Positions 1 through 8,440 of a stretch of 17,423 nt of DNA are shown here, piece by piece. The translations under genes and the position numbers were made by a program. The stretch lies in NCBI GenBank assembly GCA_002496565.1, contig DAKJ01000020.1, forward strand, positions 1-17,423, in the 5' to 3' direction. The notes beneath the pieces are model-generated. The model worked only from the letters and a program-made list of their open reading frames with translations, did no database searches and had not been told where the DNA came from. Every line of letters begins with the position of its first letter. Within the stretch, counting starts at the first letter, position 1. This DNA comes from Methanosarcina sp. UBA289. GTDB lineage: Archaea; Halobacteriota; Methanosarcinia; Methanosarcinales; Methanosarcinaceae.

Positions 1-199
1 TTATATTAATGTCAAATTAAGGTAATAAACCGAATTTACAAAAAATTATGTTCAGAGTCAGATAAAAAGGAAAAATACGGTGATTTAATTACGCTGCATT
101 TCAAATAAAGATTTAAAACAGAAATTTATCTGTGATAGCTTTTGAAACTGGTACTTTCATTGACTTTAATATGATTTATTAGAACATTATTATTACTTT

Positions 200-679
200 T
201 CAGTAGAGACGATTTGCTTTGGACACCGCGTCTGCAGGGCCTGAAGTATAAATGTCAGCTTCTATCTGGTCAGCCCAGGCCTGAGTTACCAGCGATCCTC
301 CTACACCTGTTATAACTTTATCCCTGATACCAGTAGCTTTGAGCTGCTCTTCAATCTGGATCTGGTGGACCATGGTGGTACTCATGGAGGCTGAACTGAA
401 TACAAAATCGGCTTTCTTTTCTTTTGCATTTGCAGCAAAACTTTCAGCCGAAATACCATTTCCAAGATTAATTACTTCAAAACCTTCCTCCTCAAGTGCA
501 GCCGCAATGCTATCCTTCCCAAAAGTGTGAGAATCTCCTTCAACAGTAGCGATTATTACTGTTCCCATACTCTCATTTTCCTGCTCGCAACAAGCTCCTA
601 CTGACATCGGGAAGATTAATTGTGAAATAACTATGCCCAGGATTAACAGAGCTAATAAATTCAAATTTTTTCCGTACAT
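200..679 (-). CDS. Exported lipoprotein-like corrinoid (B12)-binding domain protein
   Basis: The protein has 159 residues. Residues 1-29 form a signal peptide (KN near the start, hydrophobic stretch L8-F23) ending in V-G-A-C, which fits a lipobox with Cys30 as the lipidated residue. The rest is a single B12-binding domain of the methyltransferase/methionine synthase type. The motif D49-S-H51-T-F-G54 (DxHxxG) would supply the lower axial histidine. It is followed by GFEVINLG (66-73), S96-A-S-M-S-T-T-M (compare SALMTTTM of MtaC/MtbC-like corrinoid proteins) and the GG pair at 127-128. The helical N-terminal cap domain of cytoplasmic corrinoid proteins is missing. The ATG at 679 is preceded by AAAGGAG at good spacing. 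The gene starts 27 bases after the nosD-like stop, so the two are probably cotranscribed. Known of the family: binds base-off/His-on corrinoids. Inferred: a surface corrinoid or tetrapyrrole carrier. No methyltransferase partner lies in the window. Confidence 0.85.
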   Translation of the reverse strand: MYGKNLNLLALLILGIVISQLIFPMSVGACCEQENESMGTVIIATVEGDSHTFGKDSIAAALEEEGFEVINLGNGISAESFAANAKEKKADFVFSSASMSTTMVHQIQIEEQLKATGIRDKVITGVGGSLVTQAWADQIEADIYTSGPADAVSKANRLY

Positions 680-706
680 ATTTTGTCTCTCCTTTCTTCT
701 CCAGGC

Positions 707-2620
707 TTACTCGGTCTTATTGCACTTATTTCCGTCCGTTTTGGTTTTTTCTACCGGCTTCTCGAACACAAGGGGAAGATAGTCATAGTTTGTTTCCGTT
801 ACGTCATATGAAAGGTCTGCAATCATATCTCCATCTTCATCCGAAGCAGTCTCTGAAAACCCATCTCCTTTCGGAGAAGCCCAGAAGTTTCCACCCAGGT
901 AAGGTCCTCCAACGATGTTCTCACCTTCTGCTTTCGAGATGTTCCAGGTGTTTTTTCCGTAGTCTTCGACGTTTTTACTGTTATTCAGATAGTTGTTGTA
1001 GACGGTGTTGTAATTCGAATTTTCCCCATCTGTCCAGTTCAAGTTAAAAGATATTCCAACATCATTTTCTGAAATTCTATTCCCTGAGATAGTATTGTTG
1101 CCACAACCTTCCGTAAATAATCCATAAAAACTGGCTGTGATAGTGTTATTGTTCAAAATATTTTCTTCACTGGTCCCGTAAAGGTAGATTCCTTCATAAG
1201 CCCCGGAAAGAGTATTTCCTTCAAGAGTGTTGTTGCAGCTTATATCTCCAAGATCTATAGAGCACCAGCTACTTGAAATAACTGTATTTTCTTTCAGGAC
1301 ATTGTTTTTGCTGGAATCACAGAGCCATATACCCGCCATATTGTTCGAAGCATTGTTATTTTCTACAAGGCAGTTTCTGCAGCTACTTAAAATGAAGGCG
1401 TCCCCTTCACTTGAATTGACATCATTATTCCTAAGAGTTGTAAGAGAACAATTTCCAAGGTAAATTCCATGTTCGCTGTTCAAGATATTGTTTTCTTCAA
1501 GAAGCGAGTTTTGAGTATTATATAGGAAAATCCCAAAAGTGCTGTTTTCAAGGAATAGGTCTTTGATAGTTATGTTTTCACAGTTAATGCAGTAGACAAC
1601 TCCTGCATCCGAGTCGGAATCAAGAGTCTGGTTCGAAACCCCTACAAGATAGTATATTGATTTACCATCCACGGTGTTGCTGGTGTCGATTGTGTTATTC
1701 ATCTCTCCAGTATAGTGGTAGGTATAAGCTCCGAAGTTCCTGCTGTTGCAAGACATTGTGTTATTTTTAAGCACGTTAAAACTTGAGTCGAGATAAATCC
1801 CCCACTTGTTTGAATTTGCAATATTTCCTTCCAGAGTGCTTCCATTCGAGTTTCCTAAATATATACCATACATCTCATTTGAGTTTGCGGTGTTGTTTTC
1901 GAGCAGGCTTTCTCCAGAGTCGATAAGGTAGATCCCGTAAAAGTTGTTTGATGTTTCCGAGTCAAGAATACGACAGCTGGAAGAGTTTTCCATGTAGATG
2001 CCAATTGCTCCTTTAAAAGCGCAATTATTTTGAAGGGTATTGTTTTCGGACGCATTCAAATAGAAACCGTAATGATGGTTAGAATCTGCTTTGTTGTCTT
2101 TTATTGAGTTTTGTCCTGAACTTTCAAGCCAGATTCCATTGTCACTGTTAGATAAGCAGTTGTTTTCCAGAGAGTTCTGATGTGAATCTCTCAGTACAAT
2201 ACTTCTCCAGTTTCCAGAAAAATGGTTGTTGCTGATATTGTTTTCTGAAACTCCGTCCAGATAAATTCCATATGCTGAAGCTGCTCCTTTCAAAGTAAAT
2301 CCACTGATATTTACGGAATCAGAAACCACATGGAACACAGGATGCTCAGGGTCCAGAGCAGTGATAACGGTTTTATTAGGGTATGGGTTCTTGGCGATTA
2401 TATCCAGCGATTTATTTACAAGTACATTTTCACTATATCTTCCTTCCTTGACAAGGATAACATCCCCTTCAGAAGCGGCATTTATGGCTTCCTGCAGGTT
2501 TCCATATTCACCTGTACCTCCTCCTTCCTTTACATAAAGAGTAGCTGCGGATGCGGAGTTTGAGATCAGGATAAACAGTACAAAAACGACAGTTAATACG
2601 AGTATTCTCTTCCATTTCAA
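707..2620 (-). CDS. Secreted NosD-like right-handed beta-helix (CASH repeat) protein
   Basis: This is a predicted extracellular parallel beta-helix protein of the NosD/CASH family. I chose the TTG at 2620 as the start because GGAGATGAT, nearly the full anti-16S match, lies just before it. The frame is also open to a TTG at 2635, but that codon would lie upstream of this ribosome binding site. From 2620 the first 25 residues are a signal peptide (KWKR, hydrophobic core, S-A-S-A cleavage site). About 500 residues of Asn-rich repeats follow, of the form N-x-L-x-x-N and GIYL-x-x-S-x-x-N, typical of beta-helix rungs. The C-terminal block has GGPYLGGNFW and DEDGD and ends without a membrane anchor. 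The same block occurs in the protein at the right edge of the window. Family members are called copper-binding by analogy with NosD; nothing here proves metal binding. It is the first gene of a two-gene unit with the corrinoid lipoprotein. Its likely role is a surface scaffold, or a glycan- or ligand-binding partner. Confidence 0.85.
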   Translation of the reverse strand: MKWKRILVLTVVFVLFILISNSASAATLYVKEGGGTGEYGNLQEAINAASEGDVILVKEGRYSENVLVNKSLDIIAKNPYPNKTVITALDPEHPVFHVVSDSVNISGFTLKGAASAYGIYLDGVSENNISNNHFSGNWRSIVLRDSHQNSLENNCLSNSDNGIWLESSGQNSIKDNKADSNHHYGFYLNASENNTLQNNCAFKGAIGIYMENSSSCRILDSETSNNFYGIYLIDSGESLLENNTANSNEMYGIYLGNSNGSTLEGNIANSNKWGIYLDSSFNVLKNNTMSCNSRNFGAYTYHYTGEMNNTIDTSNTVDGKSIYYLVGVSNQTLDSDSDAGVVYCINCENITIKDLFLENSTFGIFLYNTQNSLLEENNILNSEHGIYLGNCSLTTLRNNDVNSSEGDAFILSSCRNCLVENNNASNNMAGIWLCDSSKNNVLKENTVISSSWCSIDLGDISCNNTLEGNTLSGAYEGIYLYGTSEENILNNNTITASFYGLFTEGCGNNTISGNRISENDVGISFNLNWTDGENSNYNTVYNNYLNNSKNVEDYGKNTWNISKAEGENIVGGPYLGGNFWASPKGDGFSETASDEDGDMIADLSYDVTETNYDYLPLVFEKPVEKTKTDGNKCNKTE

Positions 2621-2679
2621 GTTATCATCTCCCAATAGATAAATCCAAGTTTAGTTTTCGCTTATGAGTTCTAGAAGGA

Positions 2680-2783
2680 AGCTGGGAGAAACTTTCTACT
2701 CGGCGCGTGTGAGGTTTGCAAACTCCAAGAGTAAACAATAAAAGTCTATTCGCCGAGCAATTTCTCACAGTCTGCACCCAGCT
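2680..2783 (-). promoter_or_regulatory. Structured 5' leader of the nosD-like gene, possible RNA switch
   Basis: Three inverted repeats are nested inside the predicted untranslated leader. AGCTGGG (2680-2686) pairs with CCCAGCT (2777-2783). GAGAAA (2686-2691) pairs with TTTCTC (2761-2766). CTCGGCG (2699-2705) pairs with CGCCGAG (2751-2757). The apical part holds the palindrome GTTTGCAAAC (2714-2723). A competing helix, TGTGAG (2708-2713) with CTCACA (2764-2769), uses three bases of the second stem, so the two folds exclude each other. GC-rich paired arms in an otherwise AT-rich spacer support real structure. I see no B12-box or other known riboswitch signature. Confidence 0.5.
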
Positions 2784-2842
2784 AATCCCAAAAGATGATC
2801 TTTAATGGACTAATTGGAGTATTTAAAAAAATTAGAATATTA

Positions 2843-2881
2843 TTATTTATATCTGATTATTTGGGTAACAAACGTTATCCC
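2843..2881 (-). promoter_or_regulatory. Promoter of the nosD-like/corrinoid unit with candidate operator
   Basis: On the minus strand GATATAAATA (about 2843-2852) is a good archaeal TATA box. It predicts a start of transcription near 2820 and a leader of about 200 bases. Directly upstream lies the imperfect palindrome GGTAACAAACGTTATC (2864-2879, plus-strand reading). It matches 12 of 16 bases with the site before the DUF2162 gene and 13 of 16 with the one at the regulator start. Its position next to the TATA/BRE region suits a regulator that activates or blocks TBP/TFB binding. Confidence 0.5.
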
Positions 2882-3045
2882 ACCATATAAGTTCCTACTA
2901 TTGCCAAAGTTGCACTGGCACACCCTTAAGCCCTACATGAAAAAATTGAAGAAAAGGATGAAGAAGCAAAGGATTAAACATGAACAAAAAATTAATACAT
3001 TAAGTTGATAGATCAAAAATAAAGTCCTTTTTTCAGATGAAATTT

Positions 3046-3068
3046 GAAAAGGGGCTTAACCCCTTTTC
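3046..3068 (-). terminator. Hairpin after the CobN-like gene
   Basis: GAAAAGGGG and CCCCTTTTC form a perfect 9-base-pair stem with a 5-base loop, starting 9 bases after the chelatase stop codon. No U-run follows on the minus strand, so it may act as a 3' stability or processing hairpin and not as a strict terminator. It separates the chelatase transcript from the nosD-like unit. Confidence 0.55.
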
Positions 3069-3077
3069 GAATCTAAT

Positions 3078-6000
3078 TTACATCCTCTTTTTCCTGAATC
3101 CCAGATATATTCCGCCAACTGCTGCTACCACGAAGAGAACTCCGAAAATATCAGCACCAGAAAAAGACATACCTCCGCTTTCTTCTTCCTTTACAGGACT
3201 TTCTTTCTGCATCTCATAGCCTTCAACATAATCGGAATCAGAAGTTTGAGAAGTCTGCCTGGCTTCAGGAGCAGGTTCTGGAGAATCAGTACCATACCCT
3301 GCATCGGAATTCGGAACTGTCTGATTATTAGCCGATTCTCCGGCACTTGAAGTCTGGTTGCTGGGTGTACTATCTCTTGAAACTACAGTAGCTTTTCCAG
3401 TATCATGATCATGATGACTGCTGCTACTGCTGCTGCTCTCACCGAATTGCTGCTGGGAAGATTCAGTTGCTTCCTTCATCAATTTCTTATATTCGTCTGC
3501 AGTTGCCTGATCAACAACACCTGGAACGGACATTACACCCTGGACATATTCATCAAGAAGGGCATTTCCACAGGTGTGGTGACAGCAAGTGACCCCACTT
3601 TCGACCACAGATTCCGCATATTCTTTAACCAGATTCTGGATGACCTCGTCAGAAGCATCCCAATAGCCTTTTCTTGAGGTTTCAAGCATCCTTCCGGTCA
3701 TGGACTGGTATTGGTATGGGTTTTCCTTGAAGTATTCGTCCAGACCAAGATTATACTTGTCATTTACATAGACATCATTTATCTGGTTCCAGTCTGAATC
3801 AGTGACAAGTTCAGGTGTAGTCGCATCCCAGCCCCACATATATTCAGTGAATTTCATCATCTCTCTGGCACCTTCGTAGTCGAACTCCATCATACCTGAG
3901 ATCCACTTTGAATTAAGGTACCTTGACCGCAGCTCTGTCCTGAAAGCTTCATTCAGCGTGACTATTTCCGAGTTATCCACACTTGTCAGGTCAGATATAT
4001 ACATATCAGGAGTTTCTCCTGTCAGCGACCTCACAGCGAGTGAAAGTCCTCCGAAGTAGGAATAGTAATCATCATTGTCTATGAGTCCATAGAGGTTTGA
4101 TGTATCACTATGCATAGATGTATCTACACTTTCCAGATTCTTTTTAAATACATCTTCGTAATTGGTACCCCAATCGTCCAGACCATAAATGTTAGACATT
4201 CTGGAAATGAATAGATCTGCAACTTTAGATTCATTATCCCACGTGTTACTTGCCTCTACAGCCTCAGTCACTCCAGTCCCATAAGTACCCGGAGCTTCAC
4301 TAAAGATTCTGGACATCGAGATGTTATGTGCCGTACTCTCATTATATCCGCTTTCCAGCATTGAATCTTCAATATTCAGGGAATTCCACCTTACATAGTT
4401 TGTCTCATTTGTTTCATTGAGCTCCGCAACCATGCGTACTGCCGTGTCCATCAATTCAATCTGATACGGGAAAGTGTCACGGTAGAGTCCTGAAGGCACA
4501 AGCAACACGTCAATTCTCGGATGTGTCATATTTTCCTGAGGGATCACACTAAATCCGGTTATCCTTCCACTAGATCTTTCCAGTTTCACACCCATGAGAG
4601 CATATATTTCTGCTTCCATGAGCCCTTCATGACGCATGGTTTCAACAGACCAGAGGGTAAAGGCTACTTTATTTGGATATGTACCATTTTCTGCATAATA
4701 CCCATCAAGCCAGTTATCTATGAGAACAGTTCCCATTTCTTCGGTTTCTTCATCAGGAATCGTTCTCTGGTCAAAACTGTAGAAGTTTTTCCCTGTAGGC
4801 AATGCTCCGGGATTGCGGATAGGATCATTTCCTGTGCCCGGTTCTATGTACTCCGCATCGAGTGCACTGAGTGTCTGATTAATTTCACGGGTTGTCTGGT
4901 TAAGATTTTCAGCATACTCAAGTGCCAGATTAAGATCAGATGTTATATTTTCATCTGTTTCGCCAAGAATGTCAAGCTGCGCAGTTGATACGTTTGTCCC
5001 ATTGAGCAAAGTAGTATTCAAAAGTAAAAAGGCAGTTGAATCTGACTCATTTTCCCAGTAGCCCACACTTCCGTTACCATTGGAAATCAAACTGTAAATG
5101 TGGTCAGTGAAATCGTTTCCAAGCATGGACTTCACCATAGACACCAGTTTTTCTCCTTCAGGGGCTACACCAAAGATATGGAGTCCGTAAGGCATTAGTG
5201 TGGATTCCAGATCACCCAAATAATCAAGCAGTACGGTGTCAAGGAAATCCTCAAATTCATCGTCAGTCATCACGTTCAATTCATCAGTTGAGATATTGAG
5301 ATCATTCACAAGGCTTAGATTGCCATACATTTCTATCGTGCTGTTGCGATAGAGTGACATCATTGAAGTATCATTATTACTTGCAGCCTTCTGATAGCTC
5401 TCGATCTTATCTCCCATTGCAGCAAGATCTCCATAAAGACCTGATTCAACTATTGGGGGCGTCAAGTGGTCGATAATGACTGCATCTCCCCTGCGCTTAG
5501 CCTGTGTGCCTTCTCCAACATTGTCCATGATATAGGGGTAGATCACAGGTGTTTCGTCCACCATAATAGACGGATAGTCATATTTCCACAGCCCGACTTC
5601 CCTTCCAGGCAGCCATTCCTGCGTACCGTGGGTACCGAAATGGATCATGGCATCCGCATTGTATACATTATTTATCCAGAAATACGTTGCAAGGTACTGG
5701 TGCGTTGGAGGTATCGAGGAATTATGATATATGAGGGACTCATCAGAGAGCCCTGCCCTTGTTGGCTGGGGTACGAAGTTGATATTCCCGAATTGTATAG
5801 TTGGAATTACAAAATACTTCCCACTCTCGTTCGCATAGATCATAACGTTTCCTGGGGCTTCTCCCCATGTTCCTTCAACCTCGGTGCGGACGCTTTCAGG
5901 CAGAGTACTGTACCATTCAAGGTATTCAGCTTCAGGCAAGAGGGTTACAAGTCCGGATTCAACAACTTTTTCAAGTTCTCCGGGTGCCCATGTCCCAACA

Positions 6001-8300
6001 TTCCTGCTTTCAATGAACAGGTCTATGAATTCACTGCCGTTTGGAGTGGTACTGTTTCCGGTATCATACCCTGCTGACTTCAGATCTTCCAGAAGCAGAG
6101 TAAAGCTTGAACCGATATCAAGATAACTGGCCCCAATGTTATTCTTGCCTCCGTCATGGTTATAGTACAGGATAGTCACTTTTTTATCTGTATTCTCCTT
6201 TCTTCCGAGCTCTGCCCAAGAAATAGCTCTGTCACAGATCCATTCAACCTGAGAATCCAGAGGCTCATAATAATACTGTCCAGTAGCCTCGTCCTGGACT
6301 CTTCCGGCCACCCATATATAGTCTGTAAGTCCGTCGATTTCAGGCTGAGTAACCTGATAGGCAATTGAGCTGGAACTCAACCCGGATACGCTTTCATTAT
6401 ATTCATCAGGAGTCTGGTAGTAATCTTCTATTCCTTTTATTACAGGGACATTATATCTTTCGAGATACTCTATCCCTTTTTCCTGGTCATCATAGTTGAG
6501 ATAGAAACCTTTCAATGAAATGATAGAATCAACAAGCACTGTCCCATTACTGGTGAAATAATCCACATCATCCGTGCATACTTTGTAGGAAGTATAAATT
6601 ACATTACATCCTCTGGACTCAAGTTCCCTGATTATGGCGTTTCCTGTATTGAATTCAAGAGAACTATTGCCAAATTTGTTTCCGATTATTCCTATTGTAG
6701 GAGCAGATTGATTATATCCATGACCAGCATACCACTCAAGATATTCTGTACTGTTCTCAAAGATTCTCGGAAATGCATCCGGGTGGTAAATTCCGTCCTC
6801 GGAGACTTCCGGTTCCTCTGCAGGAGCATACTCGATATATACGCCTTCAAGAGTTGCCCCTATACAACGAATCCAGTTCTCCATGTTCTTATAGCCATCA
6901 TTGTAGAGATAATTCGTCATTGCACTGTAAGGGGCTTCCGACATGTTTATGGTTGCAACGCCATATGGATCTGTCAGCATGCCGAACATTCCTATCTGTG
7001 CACCGTTTCCCTTTGCTACAAGAAGTTCATCCTTGATTTGAGGAAACTCATTTGCTCCGACCATGTACAGTATGACTACATCATTGTCAGAAACATTCAG
7101 TGTGGTGTTTACAGCTTCGAGCCCTGTCATAACATTAACATCGAAGAGGTCAGTGATGATTTTCCTTTCGGCAAGTATCTGCTTGAGGTAAGAAACACCG
7201 GAGTCTGAATTGATAATGTATGTGATCTTGGTCTTTGGCTGTAACATTATAGGCTCAGTAATCGTTTCTCCTTCCCAAACACCTGAGAACTTCTGCCCCA
7301 TTAATTTAAGCATGCTCTCCATGTTCGTTTCGCCACCCTGCACCCAGTATCTTTCGATGTCAGTGTAGTTATCAGAATACAGGTCAACATTAGGGAAGGT
7401 AATGTTGGATGAAAGGTTGTAACCTATGACCTTGGAGCCCTTTGCTTCGGCAGAAGCTATGTCTGTTTTCCAGCCTTCTACTACGGATTCGGCCTGCGAC
7501 TCGATAAAGATCATCGAATATTTAGAGAAATCAAAACCTTCCGGAACTGCCTCGTTCTTTGTAAAAATAGTGATATTCAATTCCGATGAAATACCGGGAT
7601 TTGATGCAGCATTTCTAAGGGCAGGCTCATTGACCTCCGAGCCAAGAATAAAAAGAAGTTCGTTGCCCAGGTTTACATTTGTGCTGTTAGAATCAATGAT
7701 GAGATCAGTAGTATTCTCCAGAGAAGACTCATTACCTGAGCTTTCATTAGTGTTATTTGAATCCGCACTGATCTCCGAAAGATCTCCATATTCTGTTGCA
7801 AGGTATGTCAATAGATTTTCTGCATTCTTGAGACCATCTCCTTCAGTACTCATATTGTTGTAGTAATTGCAAACGGAGTCATCAATAGAACCAGTTGAAT
7901 TATAAGCAAAATATGAAGGTGTATCTGAGGAGCGAATAGCCAGAAATGCAGTTCCATTGCTGAAAGCTGCTTTGAAGCTTTCATTCATTGGTGTATATAC
8001 AGGTTCCCAGAGCATATCACAAAGAACTACGTCTTGAGTCTCGAAGAATCCACTCTCACCTGCAGCAAGCAACTCATCGCTTGCAGCATAGGTGCTGGCA
8101 TTAAATGCAGAGATCCAGGTGTACTTTATAGACTCGCTATATTGATTTGTCTGGCTGGCAAGCTCCAGTGCATCACTTTGTGAAAGCGAGACATAGGTTA
8201 TATTTACCTCGTTGTCTTCTGCCGATACGGGTGCTGAAAATATTAAAAACAATAACAGCACATAAAATATTTTTTTCTCAGTTTTGTATTTCTGTTTCAT
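3078..8300 (-). CDS. Surface-anchored CobN/HmuS-like tetrapyrrole metal chelatase
   Basis: The protein has 1740 residues; cytoplasmic CobN/BchH subunits usually have about 1250-1350. Residues 1-27 are a signal peptide (KQKYKTEKK, hydrophobic core, V-S-A cleavage site). The CobN/magnesium-chelatase H-subunit body covers most of the protein. Its best signature is FGTHGTQEWLPGREVGLW from F888, with H891 and E895, followed by IYPYIMDNVGEG. The motif C1572-C-H-H-T-C1577 is a likely metal or redox site. A low-complexity tail follows, with a Ser run, HHDHD at 1629-1633 and a Ser/Thr/Pro-rich linker. The protein ends in a transmembrane helix (about 1719-1735) and RKKRM. The catalytic body should thus lie outside the membrane, away from ATP and the ChlI/D-type AAA+ subunits. 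Upstream genes encode an ExbB/ExbD-like motor. CobN inserts cobalt into a corrin; the bacterial relative HmuS, as I recall, removes iron from haem. Removal or exchange of metal is therefore as likely as insertion. The ribosome binding site at ATG 8300 is weak. Confidence 0.88.
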   Translation of the reverse strand: MKQKYKTEKKIFYVLLLFLIFSAPVSAEDNEVNITYVSLSQSDALELASQTNQYSESIKYTWISAFNASTYAASDELLAAGESGFFETQDVVLCDMLWEPVYTPMNESFKAAFSNGTAFLAIRSSDTPSYFAYNSTGSIDDSVCNYYNNMSTEGDGLKNAENLLTYLATEYGDLSEISADSNNTNESSGNESSLENTTDLIIDSNSTNVNLGNELLFILGSEVNEPALRNAASNPGISSELNITIFTKNEAVPEGFDFSKYSMIFIESQAESVVEGWKTDIASAEAKGSKVIGYNLSSNITFPNVDLYSDNYTDIERYWVQGGETNMESMLKLMGQKFSGVWEGETITEPIMLQPKTKITYIINSDSGVSYLKQILAERKIITDLFDVNVMTGLEAVNTTLNVSDNDVVILYMVGANEFPQIKDELLVAKGNGAQIGMFGMLTDPYGVATINMSEAPYSAMTNYLYNDGYKNMENWIRCIGATLEGVYIEYAPAEEPEVSEDGIYHPDAFPRIFENSTEYLEWYAGHGYNQSAPTIGIIGNKFGNSSLEFNTGNAIIRELESRGCNVIYTSYKVCTDDVDYFTSNGTVLVDSIISLKGFYLNYDDQEKGIEYLERYNVPVIKGIEDYYQTPDEYNESVSGLSSSSIAYQVTQPEIDGLTDYIWVAGRVQDEATGQYYYEPLDSQVEWICDRAISWAELGRKENTDKKVTILYYNHDGGKNNIGASYLDIGSSFTLLLEDLKSAGYDTGNSTTPNGSEFIDLFIESRNVGTWAPGELEKVVESGLVTLLPEAEYLEWYSTLPESVRTEVEGTWGEAPGNVMIYANESGKYFVIPTIQFGNINFVPQPTRAGLSDESLIYHNSSIPPTHQYLATYFWINNVYNADAMIHFGTHGTQEWLPGREVGLWKYDYPSIMVDETPVIYPYIMDNVGEGTQAKRRGDAVIIDHLTPPIVESGLYGDLAAMGDKIESYQKAASNNDTSMMSLYRNSTIEMYGNLSLVNDLNISTDELNVMTDDEFEDFLDTVLLDYLGDLESTLMPYGLHIFGVAPEGEKLVSMVKSMLGNDFTDHIYSLISNGNGSVGYWENESDSTAFLLLNTTLLNGTNVSTAQLDILGETDENITSDLNLALEYAENLNQTTREINQTLSALDAEYIEPGTGNDPIRNPGALPTGKNFYSFDQRTIPDEETEEMGTVLIDNWLDGYYAENGTYPNKVAFTLWSVETMRHEGLMEAEIYALMGVKLERSSGRITGFSVIPQENMTHPRIDVLLVPSGLYRDTFPYQIELMDTAVRMVAELNETNETNYVRWNSLNIEDSMLESGYNESTAHNISMSRIFSEAPGTYGTGVTEAVEASNTWDNESKVADLFISRMSNIYGLDDWGTNYEDVFKKNLESVDTSMHSDTSNLYGLIDNDDYYSYFGGLSLAVRSLTGETPDMYISDLTSVDNSEIVTLNEAFRTELRSRYLNSKWISGMMEFDYEGAREMMKFTEYMWGWDATTPELVTDSDWNQINDVYVNDKYNLGLDEYFKENPYQYQSMTGRMLETSRKGYWDASDEVIQNLVKEYAESVVESGVTCCHHTCGNALLDEYVQGVMSVPGVVDQATADEYKKLMKEATESSQQQFGESSSSSSSHHDHDTGKATVVSRDSTPSNQTSSAGESANNQTVPNSDAGYGTDSPEPAPEARQTSQTSDSDYVEGYEMQKESPVKEEESGGMSFSGADIFGVLFVVAAVGGIYLGFRKKRM

Positions 8301-8308
8301 AGATACAG

Positions 8309-8358
8309 CTCGCTAAATATCGCCATCGGTTTCTCCAAATAGAAGAAAGAATAGCGAG
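8309..8358 (-). promoter_or_regulatory. Leader hairpin before the CobN-like gene
   Basis: CTCGCTA (8309-8315) and TAGCGAG (8352-8358) are perfect complements flanking a 36-base loop, within the predicted leader of the chelatase gene. The inner arm ends about 8 bases before the ATG at 8300, where the ribosome binding site should be. Pairing could therefore lower translation. This is a short stem and could be chance. Confidence 0.35.
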
Positions 8359-8385
8359 GGGATTTTTGGGAATTTTAGAGTCGAA

Positions 8386-8397
8386 CTAAATATAAAT
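8386..8397 (-). promoter_or_regulatory. Candidate internal promoter for the CobN-like gene
   Basis: The minus strand reads AAATTTATATTT here, a plausible TATA box that puts the start of transcription near 8360, with a leader of about 60 bases. It lies just after a terminator-like element that follows the DUF2149-like gene. The large chelatase may thus be transcribed partly on its own. Confidence 0.4.
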
Positions 8398-8403
8398 TTA
8401 AGT

Positions 8404-8440
8404 AAAAACAACTAAACTTGTGTAAGTTGTCGAAAAAAAA
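8404..8440 (-). terminator. U-tract and hairpin after the DUF2149-like gene
   Basis: Reading the minus strand, the stop codon is followed at once by eight T. Then comes a small hairpin (AACTT-ACAC-AAGTT) and TTTTT (8404-8408). Oligo-U tracts are the usual intrinsic termination signals in archaea. This would lower read-through into the chelatase gene and set motor-gene and chelatase expression apart. Confidence 0.5.

Noticed and set aside
707..2620. Tandem or CRISPR-like repeats in the nosD-like gene
   Set aside because: The recurring bases reflect Asn-rich beta-helix rungs in one long reading frame; there is no constant repeat-spacer period.
2636..2820. Cobalamin riboswitch before the nosD/corrinoid unit
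   Set aside because: The leader is structured, but I find no B12 box (GCCACTG-like) or the known core, so it is reported only as an unassigned structured leader.
4521..6077. Long plus-strand reading frames inside the chelatase gene (155 and 203 codons)
   Set aside because: They are antisense to a clearly conserved CobN-like protein, lack ribosome binding sites and show no family resemblance.
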